Source: Leucobacter sp. cx-328 (GTDB lineage: Bacteria; Actinomycetota; Actinomycetes; Actinomycetales; Microbacteriaceae). Taken from it: 64,000 nucleotides of DNA. Location: the NCBI RefSeq assembly GCF_014530035.1, contig NZ_JACVMX010000003.1:62001-126000 (forward strand). The letters run 5' to 3'. Positions 32,560 through 41,516 of the stretch are shown here, one piece after another. Under the pieces are notes generated by a model. That model saw only the letters and a program-made list of their open reading frames with translations, had not been told where the DNA came from and ran no database searches. The first letter of the stretch is position 1, and each line of letters begins with the position of its first letter. The position numbers and the translations under genes were made by a program.

Positions 32560-33348
32560 TTACTTCTTACCGCTCCCCAAACGCAATAGTGCGCGAGCAG
32601 CGAGCGCAGACAGGCCAATCGCGCCGAACTGCCCCGAACCTAACATGAGCGCGGATCGGCCAGACATCCAAGACCACAACGCCAACAGCAGCGCACCGAC
32701 GATCAGAGCCCAGCCACAGAGCGCAAGCCCAATTGAAGCGGCCTGGCCGAGCGTCACGGTGCCGCGTGCGGTGGCGGGCTTGAGCACGCAGGCAATCGCG
32801 AACGCACTCACGCCGAGCGCGAGACCACCGAATACGTCACTGGGGCGATGCCAGCCATACTCCAGGAGCTGCCAGGCGGCAGCTCCGAGCACCGCCGCGC
32901 CAACGACCAGCACGAGCGCGCGGAATCGTGCAGGCACCGCCCACACCAAGCCACCGATGAGCACAGTGAATACGGTCATGTGTCCACTGGGAAAGGTATT
33001 GGGCACGTCAAACTCGAAGAGCTCAGGTCGCGTGAGGAGTTCCAGCTTCAGGAGCTGTGATGCTGCGATGCCGAGCCCTGGAACAATAACCACGACCAGC
33101 GCGCGCCGAATTCCGTGGGCAAAAAACGCAATCATGCCGATCACAACAAGCGAGACGCCGATCATCGGTACCGAAACAAGGTTGAGCGGAGGCGGCGGTT
33201 GCGTGGTGAAATCAGCGGCGTCGAGCACGCTGTTTTCTGCGCGCTGTCCCAGTTCGAGTTGCACGCCGAGCAGATACGATCCGCCGCCAACGATTGCCCA
33301 GAACAGCAGAGTCCACAGTGCCGTGCGGCGACCTGCTGTTTGTTTCAT
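32560..33348 (-). CDS. PAP2-superfamily membrane phosphatase
   Basis: A 262-residue membrane protein with about six hydrophobic helices. Phosphatase motifs are KLELLTRPE (close to the KxxxxxxRP motif), NTFPSGHMTV (PSGH) and YGWHRPSDVFGG (SRxxxHxxxD type, with catalytic His and Asp). Substrates of the family are membrane lipid phosphates such as undecaprenyl or phosphatidate phosphates. GGAAGGAACGCCC precedes the ATG. It starts 15 bases after a TetR gene on the same strand and is probably co-transcribed with it. Confidence 0.86.
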   Translation of the reverse strand: MKQTAGRRTALWTLLFWAIVGGGSYLLGVQLELGQRAENSVLDAADFTTQPPPPLNLVSVPMIGVSLVVIGMIAFFAHGIRRALVVVIVPGLGIAASQLLKLELLTRPELFEFDVPNTFPSGHMTVFTVLIGGLVWAVPARFRALVLVVGAAVLGAAAWQLLEYGWHRPSDVFGGLALGVSAFAIACVLKPATARGTVTLGQAASIGLALCGWALIVGALLLALWSWMSGRSALMLGSGQFGAIGLSALAARALLRLGSGKK

Positions 33349-33363
33349 GGGCGTTCCTTCCGA

Positions 33364-33969
33364 CTAGCCATCGCCAAACGTTACACCGAGTGCCAGCTCC
33401 GCATAGCTGCGCACCGCCGCTCTCGCAACGGATCGTGGCGTCGTGTCTCCCACGAGCGGGTAGAGATCATAAGCGTCCTCAAGCGCGACCAAATTGCGTG
33501 AAATGATTGCTGGGGCCGAGGCGAGTGTGAATTCTCCCGTGCCGGCACCAATTTCGATGAGCGTGCGGTACAGCATGACCTGCCGTTCCGTAATTGCGCG
33601 ATGCGCTGGCCTGTACTGCGGGTGTTCTGCGAGTACAGGGATGCTCTCATATACGTGTCGAAGCTCGTCGCTGATGACGTCTGGGACGCCAGCATCGATC
33701 ATCGCCAAGATCCGCTGCGCCGCGGATTCAGGCCGGTCTAGAATCTGCTGTCTCTGCTCTGCGAATTGCTCCATGGCGCCCGAGATGGCGGTCATCTGCA
33801 GTTCGTTCACGCTCTCGAAGTAGTGCAAGACGTTTGCGGGGCTCATTGCAGCTTCTGCTGCAACAGCGCGCACGTTTACCTGGCGTTGCGGGCGCGATCG
33901 TGCCACTCGCCAAAACGCGCGGATGATGTCTTCGCGGCGCTCGCTTCTGCGCTGGTCAATGACGCTCAT
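33364..33969 (-). CDS. TetR/AcrR-family transcriptional regulator
   Basis: A 201-residue DNA-binding protein. The N-terminal helix-turn-helix is VNVRAVAAEAAMSPANVLHYFESVNEL at about residues 30-56 (given here by its ends VNVRAV and LHYFESVNEL), followed by a helical ligand domain. The ligand is unknown. It lies between the permease gene (77 bases upstream) and the PAP2 gene, all on the minus strand. Control of the permease/P1 peptidase divergent promoter, which carries CATTGAA repeats, is a reasonable guess from position. Confidence 0.88.
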   Translation of the reverse strand: MSVIDQRRSERREDIIRAFWRVARSRPQRQVNVRAVAAEAAMSPANVLHYFESVNELQMTAISGAMEQFAEQRQQILDRPESAAQRILAMIDAGVPDVISDELRHVYESIPVLAEHPQYRPAHRAITERQVMLYRTLIEIGAGTGEFTLASAPAIISRNLVALEDAYDLYPLVGDTTPRSVARAAVRSYAELALGVTFGDG

Positions 33970-34046
33970 GGTTTACACCCTATTGCTCAGATGTATCCGT
34001 GAGGTGAGTGAACCGCACCCACGGACCCATCAAGAGCCAACTCGCT

Positions 34047-35507
34047 TCACTCCCCCACGACCTTCACCGATTCGGTGAGCCCTGCGTAGTACTTGGGCTT
34101 TCGCGCTTTGAGCACGAGTCCCACGATGATGCCGCCCATGAAGAGAATCGGCGTGGGCAAGAGAAGGACCTGGTTAATACCGCCTTCAAAGCCGGTGACG
34201 ATTTCAAAGTTCAGGACGATGAGCACGTATCCTGCAATAAGGCCGAGAGCGCCAATCGTTGGCGCCACGAGCACGCGCCAGGCGCTGTACCCGCGACGAT
34301 CTTTCACGAAGTACAAGACCACCGCAACCGCCGTGACCGCCTGAGCGAAGACCAGCCCCTGCACGCCAGTTGCGTATGTCCAGAGTGCGAGTCCAAGGAA
34401 TGGATCAGCCTGGACCAGGATTGCCACGAGTACCCCAAGCAATGAGAACGCGCTGAGCGTGAGACTAGCGACGGCCGGCGACTGGCTCTTTGCGCTCGCA
34501 CGGCCGAGCGCGCGTGGCAATAAGCCTTCCCGGCCGAGCGAGAACAGGTAGCGTGTGCAAGCGTTGTGGAACGACAGCACGCAGGCAAAGAAGCTGGTCA
34601 CGATCAAGATCTTCATAACAAATGTAGCCCACGCCCCGGCATAGACGCCAGTACCTTCAATCACCATGGTCTCGAAAGCGTCGCTCCGAGCGAGTTCGAT
34701 GATGCCGTCGACACCAAAGGCAGCAGTAAGCATCCAGAAGGTGAAGGCGTAGAACACGCCGAGGAACGCAATCGACAGAATGGTCGCCCGCGGAATAGTG
34801 CGTTCCGGCCGCTTGGCCTCTTCTGCATAGATTGCTGTGCTCTCAAACCCCAAAAAGGCGCCGAAACCCATCACAAACAGTGCACCGGCACCTGTCGCGA
34901 AGAACACATTGCTGGGATCAAACGAGGCAAGGCTCCAGGGTTCGGGACCGCCGTCGACGAGCACAGCGACCGAGAGCACGAGAAGAATTCCGAGTTCGAG
35001 CGCGAGGAGTACTGCCAGAATTTTGGCACCAACATCAACCTTGCGATATCCGAGGAACGCAACAATCAAGACTGCAATGAGCGACCACACTCCCCACGGC
35101 AAGTCAATGCCAAAGAGTTCCGCGAAGGTGAATTGGGCGAAGAAACCAATGAAGCCATAGAACGAGATCACCAACGAGATGTACGCGAACACGGTGATTG
35201 ACGAGACGCCAATCCCAAACGGCTTGCCCATCCCCCTCGAGACGTATGCATAGAATGCGCCCGCGTTTCGCACACTTTTCGACATTGCAGTGAAGCCGAG
35301 TGCGAAGAAAATCAGCACAATGGAACAGAACAAGATCGCACCAGGAGCCCCAATGCCGCCCATTCGGAACGACGTGATCGCACCGCTCAAAATGACAGTG
35401 AGTGGCGCTGCGGCTGAGATAACGAAGAACACAATGTCCCAGGTACCAAGCCGGGCTTGTGCCAGCGCATTGGGGGCGCGTGTGGTCGATTGCTCACTCT
35501 GACTCAT
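34047..35507 (-). CDS. APC-superfamily amino-acid permease
   Basis: A 486-residue membrane protein with about 12 hydrophobic helices. APC features include the N-terminal LGTWDIVFFVISAAAPLTV, the GAFLGFESTAIYAEEAKRPE segment in the middle and SLGREGLLPRALGR near residue 330. The ATG at 35507 follows AAGGGAG by seven bases and is preferred to one at 35528. It is divergent from a P1-family aminopeptidase gene, so uptake of peptides or amino-acid derivatives to be hydrolysed inside the cell is plausible. Substrate unproven. Confidence 0.88.
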   Translation of the reverse strand: MSQSEQSTTRAPNALAQARLGTWDIVFFVISAAAPLTVILSGAITSFRMGGIGAPGAILFCSIVLIFFALGFTAMSKSVRNAGAFYAYVSRGMGKPFGIGVSSITVFAYISLVISFYGFIGFFAQFTFAELFGIDLPWGVWSLIAVLIVAFLGYRKVDVGAKILAVLLALELGILLVLSVAVLVDGGPEPWSLASFDPSNVFFATGAGALFVMGFGAFLGFESTAIYAEEAKRPERTIPRATILSIAFLGVFYAFTFWMLTAAFGVDGIIELARSDAFETMVIEGTGVYAGAWATFVMKILIVTSFFACVLSFHNACTRYLFSLGREGLLPRALGRASAKSQSPAVASLTLSAFSLLGVLVAILVQADPFLGLALWTYATGVQGLVFAQAVTAVAVVLYFVKDRRGYSAWRVLVAPTIGALGLIAGYVLIVLNFEIVTGFEGGINQVLLLPTPILFMGGIIVGLVLKARKPKYYAGLTESVKVVGE

Positions 35508-35541
35508 TGAAAGACTCCCTTGTCTCATTGCGGCGAAAGCG

Positions 35542-35630
35542 CAACATTGAACAGTGATCCACTCTTCAGCATTGAATGAATGTTACGTATAGTAAGCAGA
35601 AGGGAAAGGATTAAACAATGTTCAATGTTG
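35542..35630. promoter_or_regulatory. CATTGAA repeats at the divergent permease/P1 peptidase promoter
   Basis: CAACATTGAACA (35542-35553) has a perfect 12-bp inverse copy TGTTCAATGTTG at 35619-35630, the latter overlapping the peptidase start codon. A third copy, CATTGAA, is at 35570-35576, between a possible -35 TTCAGC (35565-35570) and -10 TATAGT (35588-35593). TTCAA-TG-TTGAA at 35622-35633 is itself palindromic. The arrangement resembles repressor operators; the nearby TetR protein is the best candidate. Confidence 0.5.
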
Positions 35631-36779
35631 AATTGTTGCCAGAAGAAGCAGATATTCGCCACGAGCGCGCTCGCGACCTTGGAGTCCCGTTCGATGGCGT
35701 CCCTGGCACGCAGAACGCGATCACCGATGTCCCTGGCATTGAGGTCGGATTCGTCACTCTGACAGGCGACGCTCCTGGCGCGCCTGGCGGGCTGCGAACC
35801 GGGGTGACTGCGATCCTGCCTCGCGGCAAGCAGAAGGCGGCACTCCCCTGCGCCGCTGGCATCGCCGTGCTAAACGGGAACGGTGAACTCACTGGCCGTA
35901 GTTGGATCGAGGAATCCGGGCAGCTGCAAACCCCTATTGCAATCACCAACTCCCATGCCGTCGGCGCCGTCCATGCCGGGATCGACCGTTGGATGGCGGC
36001 GAACCACCCACAGGCGGCTGCGGCTTGGATGCTTCCCGTGGTCGGTGAGACCTGGGACGGCTACCTCAATACGATCAACGCACAAACAATCGCTCCCGAG
36101 CACGCGATCGCGGCGATTGAGAACGCAACCTCTGGTCCGGTCGAAGAAGGCAACGTTGGCGGCGGCAACGGCATGAACTGTTACGGGTTCAAGGGTGGCA
36201 CCGGGACTGCCTCGCGCGTTGTGACATCCGGTGAGAAGTCATGGACGGTCGGAGTTCTTCTGCAGGCAAACTTCGGCTCGCGCAAGGAATTGCGCGTCGC
36301 GGGCCAAACGCTCGGGCGGTCGTCTGCTGCCCCCCTGCCCAATGGAGTCCAGCGGTTGGTTTGCAAAAGAACATGAGGCAGCTGGCACACTTCCCGGGGG
36401 TGCGGGCAGCGTCATCGTGATCGTTGCAACGGATGCGCCGATGCTTCCCGTCCAGTGTGAAGCACTCGCGCGCCGGGTCCCGCTCGGCCTTGCCCGCACT
36501 GGCACAACCGGAAGTCACTTCTCTGGCGATATCTTCCTTGCATTCTCCACTGCGAACGAAGGCTCACTCGCCTCGCGCATGAGCGATGAGACCGTGGCTG
36601 TCGAGACCTTGAGTTACGTGGCATGGGGATCAATTGACCCCTTCTTTGAAGCGGTCGTGGAAGCAACGGAGGAGGCTGTGCTCAACGCCCTCGTCGCCGC
36701 GCGGGACGTGACCGGCCGCAACGGCCATCAGAGCTTCGCGCTCCCCCACGGTGAGGTGCGCGCCGCGTTCACTGGCTGA
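35618..36779 (+). pseudogene. P1/DmpA-family (S58) aminopeptidase, frameshifted
   Basis: The first frame (35618-36376) encodes a typical DmpA-type protein: ITDVPGIEVG, GLRTGVTAILPRG, ITNSHAVGAVHAG, GNVGGGNGMNCYGFKGG and the TGTASRVV region near the autoprocessing site, to FGSRKELRVAGQTLGR. It then runs into unrelated residues and a stop. The family C-terminus (AGSVIVIVATDAPMLP, SGDIFLAFSTAN) continues in the +1 frame to 36779. The switch lies around 36310-36370, which includes a C6 run at 36340-36345; one base fewer there restores a ~387-residue protein of normal length. It is either a real frameshift or a sequencing error. AAAGGA precedes the ATG. Confidence 0.8.
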
Positions 36780-36821
36780 CCATTTCGGCGCGGATCATTC
36801 CAAGCTCGCCCAGTTGTTCGG

Positions 36822-37472
36822 CTAGTCGGTTTCCTCGTATTGACGCACGTGCTCCGCCACCTTGCGATCGAGCTCTTCCTCGAACGCAGTCGCCTCTGTG
36901 CCGACATGGTCTTGCCAATTTGTCACTGTGTTGTTGACGGAGCAGGCCGACGTAGCGGTCAAGGACATACCGAGATCGCTTGCTTGGAATCCCAGACCGG
37001 CGCCGTCTTCGCGATCCGCTCGAATGTAGGGATCGCGATTGGCGGCATCCTCGCGCACGTCGGTCACGACCCAGCCTTCCGATTCCCAGAACGCGCGCAC
37101 GGCCGCTGCGGTCGCGGCCGGATCGGCAACAGTGTCTTTGAAGCGCAACGACTCAACCAGCTTGCCACCCGCGCTACAGCTGCGCGGGAACCAAGAACCC
37201 AAAATGGTTTCGCGGTGCTCTGCGTTCGCATCCCATGAAACCACTGTGTCACTGCCCCAGTGCCATCCCTCGGAGACGCCGGTGGCGTCAACGGCCTCGT
37301 CGAACTGAGCTGCTACCCACGCCCGTTGCTCATCCAACGTCATGTTTGTGGTCGGATTCCCCGATTCGCGCGACACGACCGGAACCTCCTGGATACACCC
37401 CGACAGCGATGCAGCACCGATGAGCGCGACAGTCAGTGCCGCTGCTGAACGCCAAGTGTTGGAGAGCTTCAT
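36822..37472 (-). CDS. Unknown lipoprotein
   Basis: A 216-residue protein with a lipoprotein signal: KLSNTWRSAAALTVALIG then the lipobox SLSGC, lipidated Cys near residue 26. The mature part is acidic, with three further cysteines, Trp-rich WHWGSDTVVSW and LRFKDTVADPAATAAAVRAFWESEGW-type sequence (quoted by its ends LRFKDT and WESEGW). I do not recognise the family; it resembles the many small surface lipoproteins of Microbacteriaceae. The ATG at 37472 is chosen because it directly precedes the signal peptide; the open frame extends 20 codons further. Confidence 0.7.
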   Translation of the reverse strand: MKLSNTWRSAAALTVALIGAASLSGCIQEVPVVSRESGNPTTNMTLDEQRAWVAAQFDEAVDATGVSEGWHWGSDTVVSWDANAEHRETILGSWFPRSCSAGGKLVESLRFKDTVADPAATAAAVRAFWESEGWVVTDVREDAANRDPYIRADREDGAGLGFQASDLGMSLTATSACSVNNTVTNWQDHVGTEATAFEEELDRKVAEHVRQYEETD

Positions 37473-37489
37473 ATCGCTATCGTCAGCCG

Positions 37490-38317
37490 CTACGCCGAGA
37501 ACTTGCCCTGATCTGCCGAACGAACCGCCCAAAGCGCGAGCGCCGCGGCGGTCGCAACGTTGAGTGAGTCGACGCTGTGCTCCATCGGGATCAGCACGGT
37601 ACGTGCCGACGATGCGAGCGCACGGCGCGAGAGTCCGGGACCCTCTGAGCCGAACATGAGCGCGAGCTTATCGGGGACGTTGCCGACGAAATCAGCAAGG
37701 TCCTCAGCGTCGTCGCGCAGCGCGAACGCGGTGAGATCGTAGCCCGCGTCGCGGAACATCGGACCTGCCTCGCGCCAGTCAGGGAGGCGCGCCCACGGCA
37801 CCTGCAACACGGCACCCATGCTCACACGCACCGCGCGGCGATACAGCGGATCGGCGCAGCCAGGCGACAGCAGCACGGCGTCCGCACCTAGCGCGGCGAC
37901 CGATCGGAAGATCGCACCAACGTTGGTGTGGTCCATGAGGTCTTCGAGGACGACCACGCGCTTTGAAGCCTGCAGGAGTTCGAACGGGTCGCGATCCGCC
38001 GGACGGTGCATGGAAGCAAGCACGCCGCGGTGCATATGGAAGCCGGTGAGCTGCTCGAGCTGCGCCTCACTGCCGACATAGACGGGCACGTCGGGGTGCT
38101 CGGCGAGTGACTCCCCCAGCTGTGACAGCCAGGCCTCGGTCGTGAGCACGGCACGAGGCTTGTGGCCGGCCGCGATCGCGCGCGCGATGACCTTCGAAGA
38201 TTCCGCGAGGTAGAGACCTTCTTCGGGCTCACGAACGCGGCGCAGCGCGACGTCAGTCAGCTGCGTAAAGTCGTTGAGCTCGGGGGCATTGATGTCTGTG
38301 ATCGGAATGAGGTTCAT
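37490..38317 (-). CDS. TrmH/SpoU-family RNA methyltransferase
   Basis: A 275-residue SPOUT methyltransferase that 2'-O-methylates rRNA or tRNA. An N-terminal substrate-binding domain (~1-105) precedes the knotted catalytic domain with motif 1 HTNVGAIFRSVAAL, motif 2 VLLSPGCADPLYRRAVRVS and LMFGSEGPGLS, and motif 3 IPMEHSVDSLNVATAAAL. The target base is unknown. ATG at 38317 overlaps the stop of the upstream hydrolase in an ATGA, which fixes the start. Confidence 0.92.
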   Translation of the reverse strand: MNLIPITDINAPELNDFTQLTDVALRRVREPEEGLYLAESSKVIARAIAAGHKPRAVLTTEAWLSQLGESLAEHPDVPVYVGSEAQLEQLTGFHMHRGVLASMHRPADRDPFELLQASKRVVVLEDLMDHTNVGAIFRSVAALGADAVLLSPGCADPLYRRAVRVSMGAVLQVPWARLPDWREAGPMFRDAGYDLTAFALRDDAEDLADFVGNVPDKLALMFGSEGPGLSRRALASSARTVLIPMEHSVDSLNVATAAALALWAVRSADQGKFSA

Positions 38318-39177
38318 TCGGCGCCTCCCAACGCATCGGTGATCCATGCGGCCGCGTCTGCCACGGCTTCGTAGTGCACAAGGTGTCCAGTGCCGGGGAT
38401 GATGCGCAGCGTTGCGCCCGGGATTCGTCGCTCAAGGTCGAGCTGCGCCGCGAGCGGCGTGATGTCGTCACGATCGCCCACGATGAGGAGCGTTGGGACG
38501 CGATACTCCCCCGCGAACTCGCGCACAGTGTGCGAGACCGAGGCTTTGAAGGCTTCAAGCAGCGTCGCTGAGTCAGAGAAAGCGCTGAAGTAGGCGTGGT
38601 GCTGGGCGTGGATCCAGGCGCGGAGCTCGGGGTCACGAGTCTTGGCCATGACCTCACTCATCACTCGCACAATCAGGCGGTTGCCGAGCAGCTCCTTCGC
38701 GGCACGCTCGGGAAGCAGGCTGCCGGCCTTGTAGTAACCGATGGCAAGTTGCGTGAGTACTGCCTGCGGGCCCTCTAGCGCGGGAGAAGCGATGGGGTTC
38801 ACCAGAATGACCTGGTCGGGCGAGAGACCGGCACGGAGAGCAGCAGAGACGACCAGTGAGCCGAACGAGTGGCCCAGCATCGTGTGCCCCTCGGGCGCAG
38901 CCTCAGCAACCAGCGCGACCAACCAGTCGCCGTACGCAGCGAGGTTGTGCTCGGTGCCAGCCATCGGCCCGGTCTCGCCGAAGCCGGGCAGATCAGGTAC
39001 CAGGAAACGCTTGCCAGGGTTCTTCTCGGCAAGCGATTCAGCGAGCCCCTCGAGACCGTGATGATCGCCTCGGAAACCGTGCACCAGGAACACCGGCCAG
39101 CCATCGGCTGAGCCGTACTCCCACACATGGGTGTGGGTTCCTGCCACCTCGAACGTGTGTACCGTGCTCGTATTCAC
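38314..39177 (-). CDS. Alpha/beta-fold hydrolase
   Basis: A 287-residue hydrolase. The oxyanion segment is VFLVHGFRGDHHG, the nucleophile elbow GHSFGSL with Ser near residue 103, an acid in VGDRDD (~225) and His in TGHLVHYE (~255) complete the triad. Substrate unknown. The start is GTG at 39177; TACGAT ends six bases upstream and could be the -10 of a leaderless transcript. Overlaps the methyltransferase gene by four bases and is divergent from the exonuclease gene. Confidence 0.88.
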   Translation of the reverse strand: MNTSTVHTFEVAGTHTHVWEYGSADGWPVFLVHGFRGDHHGLEGLAESLAEKNPGKRFLVPDLPGFGETGPMAGTEHNLAAYGDWLVALVAEAAPEGHTMLGHSFGSLVVSAALRAGLSPDQVILVNPIASPALEGPQAVLTQLAIGYYKAGSLLPERAAKELLGNRLIVRVMSEVMAKTRDPELRAWIHAQHHAYFSAFSDSATLLEAFKASVSHTVREFAGEYRVPTLLIVGDRDDITPLAAQLDLERRIPGATLRIIPGTGHLVHYEAVADAAAWITDALGGAE

Positions 39178-39285
39178 CTGTTTATCGTATCGGCCACCCC
39201 TGACATTCCAGCTCGCCGCCGCCCGCGCGCCACAGTGAGCCGATAGCATCGAAGTCAACGCGCCCGCAGCTCGAAAGGACTTCCG

Positions 39286-39990
39286 TTGCAGCGACCACTC
39301 CCCCTCTGGGCCTCACAAATTGCCGTGTTCGATACCGAAACCACAGGCATCGACACTGACACGTCACGCATTGTGAGCGCGACGGTCGCTCTGCTTGGCG
39401 ACCAGGGAGAGGTGCTTGAGCGCTACGACTGGCTGTTGGATCCGGGCGTGGAGATTCCTGACGCAGCGGCGCGTGTACACGGCATCACGACCGCAATCGC
39501 GCGCACAAGCGGCACCAATGCGGCCGTGGGCGTTGCTCAGATCGCCGCACGCCTCGCCGAAATGGTTGATCGCGGATTCCCCGTCGTCATCTACAACGCG
39601 CCCTACGACCTGTCGCTGCTCGCTTCCGAACTGGAGCGTCACAACATCGATGCGGGCGTCCCGACGATGCCGATTCTCGATCCGCTCATCATCGACAAGC
39701 AGGTCGACAAGTACCGTCGTGGAAAACGCACCCTCGAGGCGGCGTCAGCGCACTACGGAGTCGAGCTGGGCACGGCGCATGATGCTGGCGATGATGCAAT
39801 CGCAGCTGGCCGCGTCATGCAGCAGATCGCAGCCAAGTTTGGCGAATCGATGGCGGACGACCTTGAGTCCATCCATGCCGCGCAGATCAAGTGGGCGGCG
39901 GATCAGGCCGAAAACTTCCAGGACTACATGCGTAAGAACCGGGATCCGAACTTCACCGCGGACGGCCGCTGGCCGATTCGTCGCGGCTAG
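39286..39990 (+). CDS. DnaQ-like 3'-5' exonuclease
   Basis: A 234-residue DEDD nuclease. ExoI is FDTETTGID near residue 15, ExoII YNAPYDLSLL near 104, and ExoIII HDAGDDAIAAG near 165 with the histidine of the DEDDh subgroup. It resembles stand-alone epsilon-type exonucleases that may proofread or degrade nucleic acid. The start is TTG at 39286 with AAAGGAC five to eleven bases upstream. It is followed by an imperfect terminator and a repeat-rich spacer. Confidence 0.92.
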   Translation: MQRPLPLWASQIAVFDTETTGIDTDTSRIVSATVALLGDQGEVLERYDWLLDPGVEIPDAAARVHGITTAIARTSGTNAAVGVAQIAARLAEMVDRGFPVVIYNAPYDLSLLASELERHNIDAGVPTMPILDPLIIDKQVDKYRRGKRTLEAASAHYGVELGTAHDAGDDAIAAGRVMQQIAAKFGESMADDLESIHAAQIKWAADQAENFQDYMRKNRDPNFTADGRWPIRRG

Positions 39991-40021
39991 GAGGGGCGGC
40001 ACGCGTAGCGCTCCTCGCTAA

Positions 40022-40165
40022 ATCCCCGCGAACCCCGCAAAAAGGGGCCTTTCTCTCGAGAAGGGCCCTTTCTTGCGCCAGAAACGCCTTGCTTCGAGAG
40101 AAACAGGCAATTTCGCGGGGTTGGCTCACGTTTCGGGGTGGGGCGCATGATTCGCGGGGTTGAGC
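40022..40165. repeat. G/C-rich repeated motifs in the exonuclease-rpmE2 spacer
   Basis: The motif TTCGCGGGGTTG occurs at 40112-40123 and 40151-40162. Complementary CCCCGCG and AACCCCGC occur at 40024-40038, so either downstream copy can pair with the upstream one. TTTCTCTCGA (about 40050-40059) is also complementary to TCGAGAGAAA (about 40094-40103), competing with the nearby terminator hairpin. It looks like a member of an intergenic repeat family or a folded RNA; no protein is supported here. Confidence 0.5.
40039..40073 (+). terminator. Imperfect terminator after the exonuclease gene
   Basis: AAAGGGGCCTT / AAGGGCCCTTT with one mismatch, short loop and a following TCTT tract; arms about 40040-40051 and 40061-40071. 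Confidence 0.6.
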
Positions 40166-40186
40166 CCGCAGAACAGCGCCCAAACG

Positions 40187-40224
40187 CACGAAAGCCCGGG
40201 TTCCGAAGAACCCGGGCTTTCGTG
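40187..40224. terminator. Terminator of rpmE2
   Basis: Perfect 17-bp arms (40187-40203 and 40208-40224; CACGAAAGCCCGGGTTC and complement) closed by a CGAA tetraloop, ten bases beyond the rpmE2 stop. Confidence 0.93.
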
Positions 40225-40233
40225 AAGCGAGAC

Positions 40234-40482
40234 TTAGGCGCCGAAGCCCTTGAAGCGCTGGTTGAACTTCTCAACGCGGCCAGCCGAGTCGAGGATACGC
40301 TGCTTACCGGTGTAGAACGGGTGCGAAGCGCTCGAGATTTCCACATCGAGAACCGGGTAGGTCACACCGTCAAGCTCGATCGTCTTGTCGCTCTTGAGGG
40401 TCGAACGGGTGAGGAAGGTCTCGCCCGAAGCCAGGTCGCGGAAAACGATTGCGTTGTACTCGGGGTGAATTGCGGTCTTCAT
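40234..40482 (-). CDS. rpmE2: Ribosomal protein L31 type B
   Basis: An 82-residue large-subunit ribosomal protein. The start MKTAIHPEY, then [39 protein letters not shown] C-terminus (given by [10 protein letters not shown]) are diagnostic. It lacks the CxxC zinc cysteines of type A L31, so it is the zinc-independent form often induced in zinc shortage. No Zur box was identified upstream. The ATG at 40482 has AAGGAT eight bases upstream; the frame is open a further 14 codons. Confidence 0.95.
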   Translation of the reverse strand: MKTAIHPEYNAIVFRDLASGETFLTRSTLKSDKTIELDGVTYPVLDVEISSASHPFYTGKQRILDSAGRVEKFNQRFKGFGA

Positions 40483-40653
40483 GGAATAATCCTTTTGCCT
40501 TGATGATGGTGTGTAACAGCACACCGTGGGCCTGCGGCCAGAGCCGCAACAAGCGTCTAGTTTAGCAGACGATTCGCAAAGATTCGCCGCATTTCAGACG
40601 CAATTCGCTGGGCACCTAAAACGGCCACCCAGCAAAGCTGCTTGGCGAGCTCC

Positions 40654-41439
40654 CTAAGCGCGCGCAGTCGCGTTGTAGCGGCCGTTCGACTCGGTCAGCA
40701 CAAGCGGCAAGTCGAACGTGCGCTCAAGGTTCTCTGCGGTCAGCGTCTCAGCGATCGGGCCGGCTGCCTGCACCTTACCGTCTGCAATGAGCATGAGATG
40801 GGTGAACCCTGGTGGGATCTCCTCAACGTGGTGCGTCACGAGGATCATCGCGGGCGAGTACTCCGACTGCGCGAAACCCGAGAGCATCTGAATGAGACGC
40901 TCACGAGCACCGAGATCGAGGCTCGAGCCCGGCTCATCGAGGAGCAACATCTCGGGATCAGCCATCACCGCACGAGCAATCATTGCGCGCTTGCGTTCGC
41001 CATCGCTGAGGGTACCGAAGCGACGATCCGCCAGTGCTTCGAGATCCCACTCAGCGAGCACACGACGCGCCTGACGCACATCGATCTCGTCGTACGACTC
41101 GTTCCAACGACCCTCGACCGCGTATGCCGCGGTGAGAACGAGGTTGAGCACGGTCTCGTCCGCGGGAATTCGGCGCATTGCAGCCGACGACACAAAGCCG
41201 ATGCGGGTGCGCAGTTCGCGCACATCGACACGACCGAGGCGCTGATCGAGCACATCGACCGTGCCCTTCGACGGGTAGTCCTGCCCAGTTGCGAGCTTCA
41301 TCAGCGTGGTCTTACCCGCGCCGTTGGGGCCGAGAATGACCCAGCGATCCGCCGAATCGATCGACCAATTGATGCCGTCAAGAATCGGACGGCCATTACG
41401 GACGTACGAAACGTCGGAAAGCTCGAGAACAGTTGCCAT
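40654..41439 (-). CDS. ABC transporter ATP-binding protein without a neighbouring permease
   Basis: A 261-residue ABC ATPase: Walker A GPNGAGKTT near residue 38, signature LSDGERKRAMIARA near 144, and Walker B LLLDEPGSSLDLG. The C-terminus carries AETLTAENLERTFDLPL, often seen in importer-type or YlmA-like ATPases. No membrane or binding-protein gene adjoins it, so it may pair with a remote permease or work without one. GGAGGC precedes the ATG. It is divergent from serB. Confidence 0.88.
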   Translation of the reverse strand: MATVLELSDVSYVRNGRPILDGINWSIDSADRWVILGPNGAGKTTLMKLATGQDYPSKGTVDVLDQRLGRVDVRELRTRIGFVSSAAMRRIPADETVLNLVLTAAYAVEGRWNESYDEIDVRQARRVLAEWDLEALADRRFGTLSDGERKRAMIARAVMADPEMLLLDEPGSSLDLGARERLIQMLSGFAQSEYSPAMILVTHHVEEIPPGFTHLMLIADGKVQAAGPIAETLTAENLERTFDLPLVLTESNGRYNATARA

Positions 41440-41516
41440 GCCTCCACACTAACGACTTGTCGCGCGCCCGCGCGTACATGAAACGCAGTGCGTCGGAATT
41501 CTCTAAACTGTCTTCC

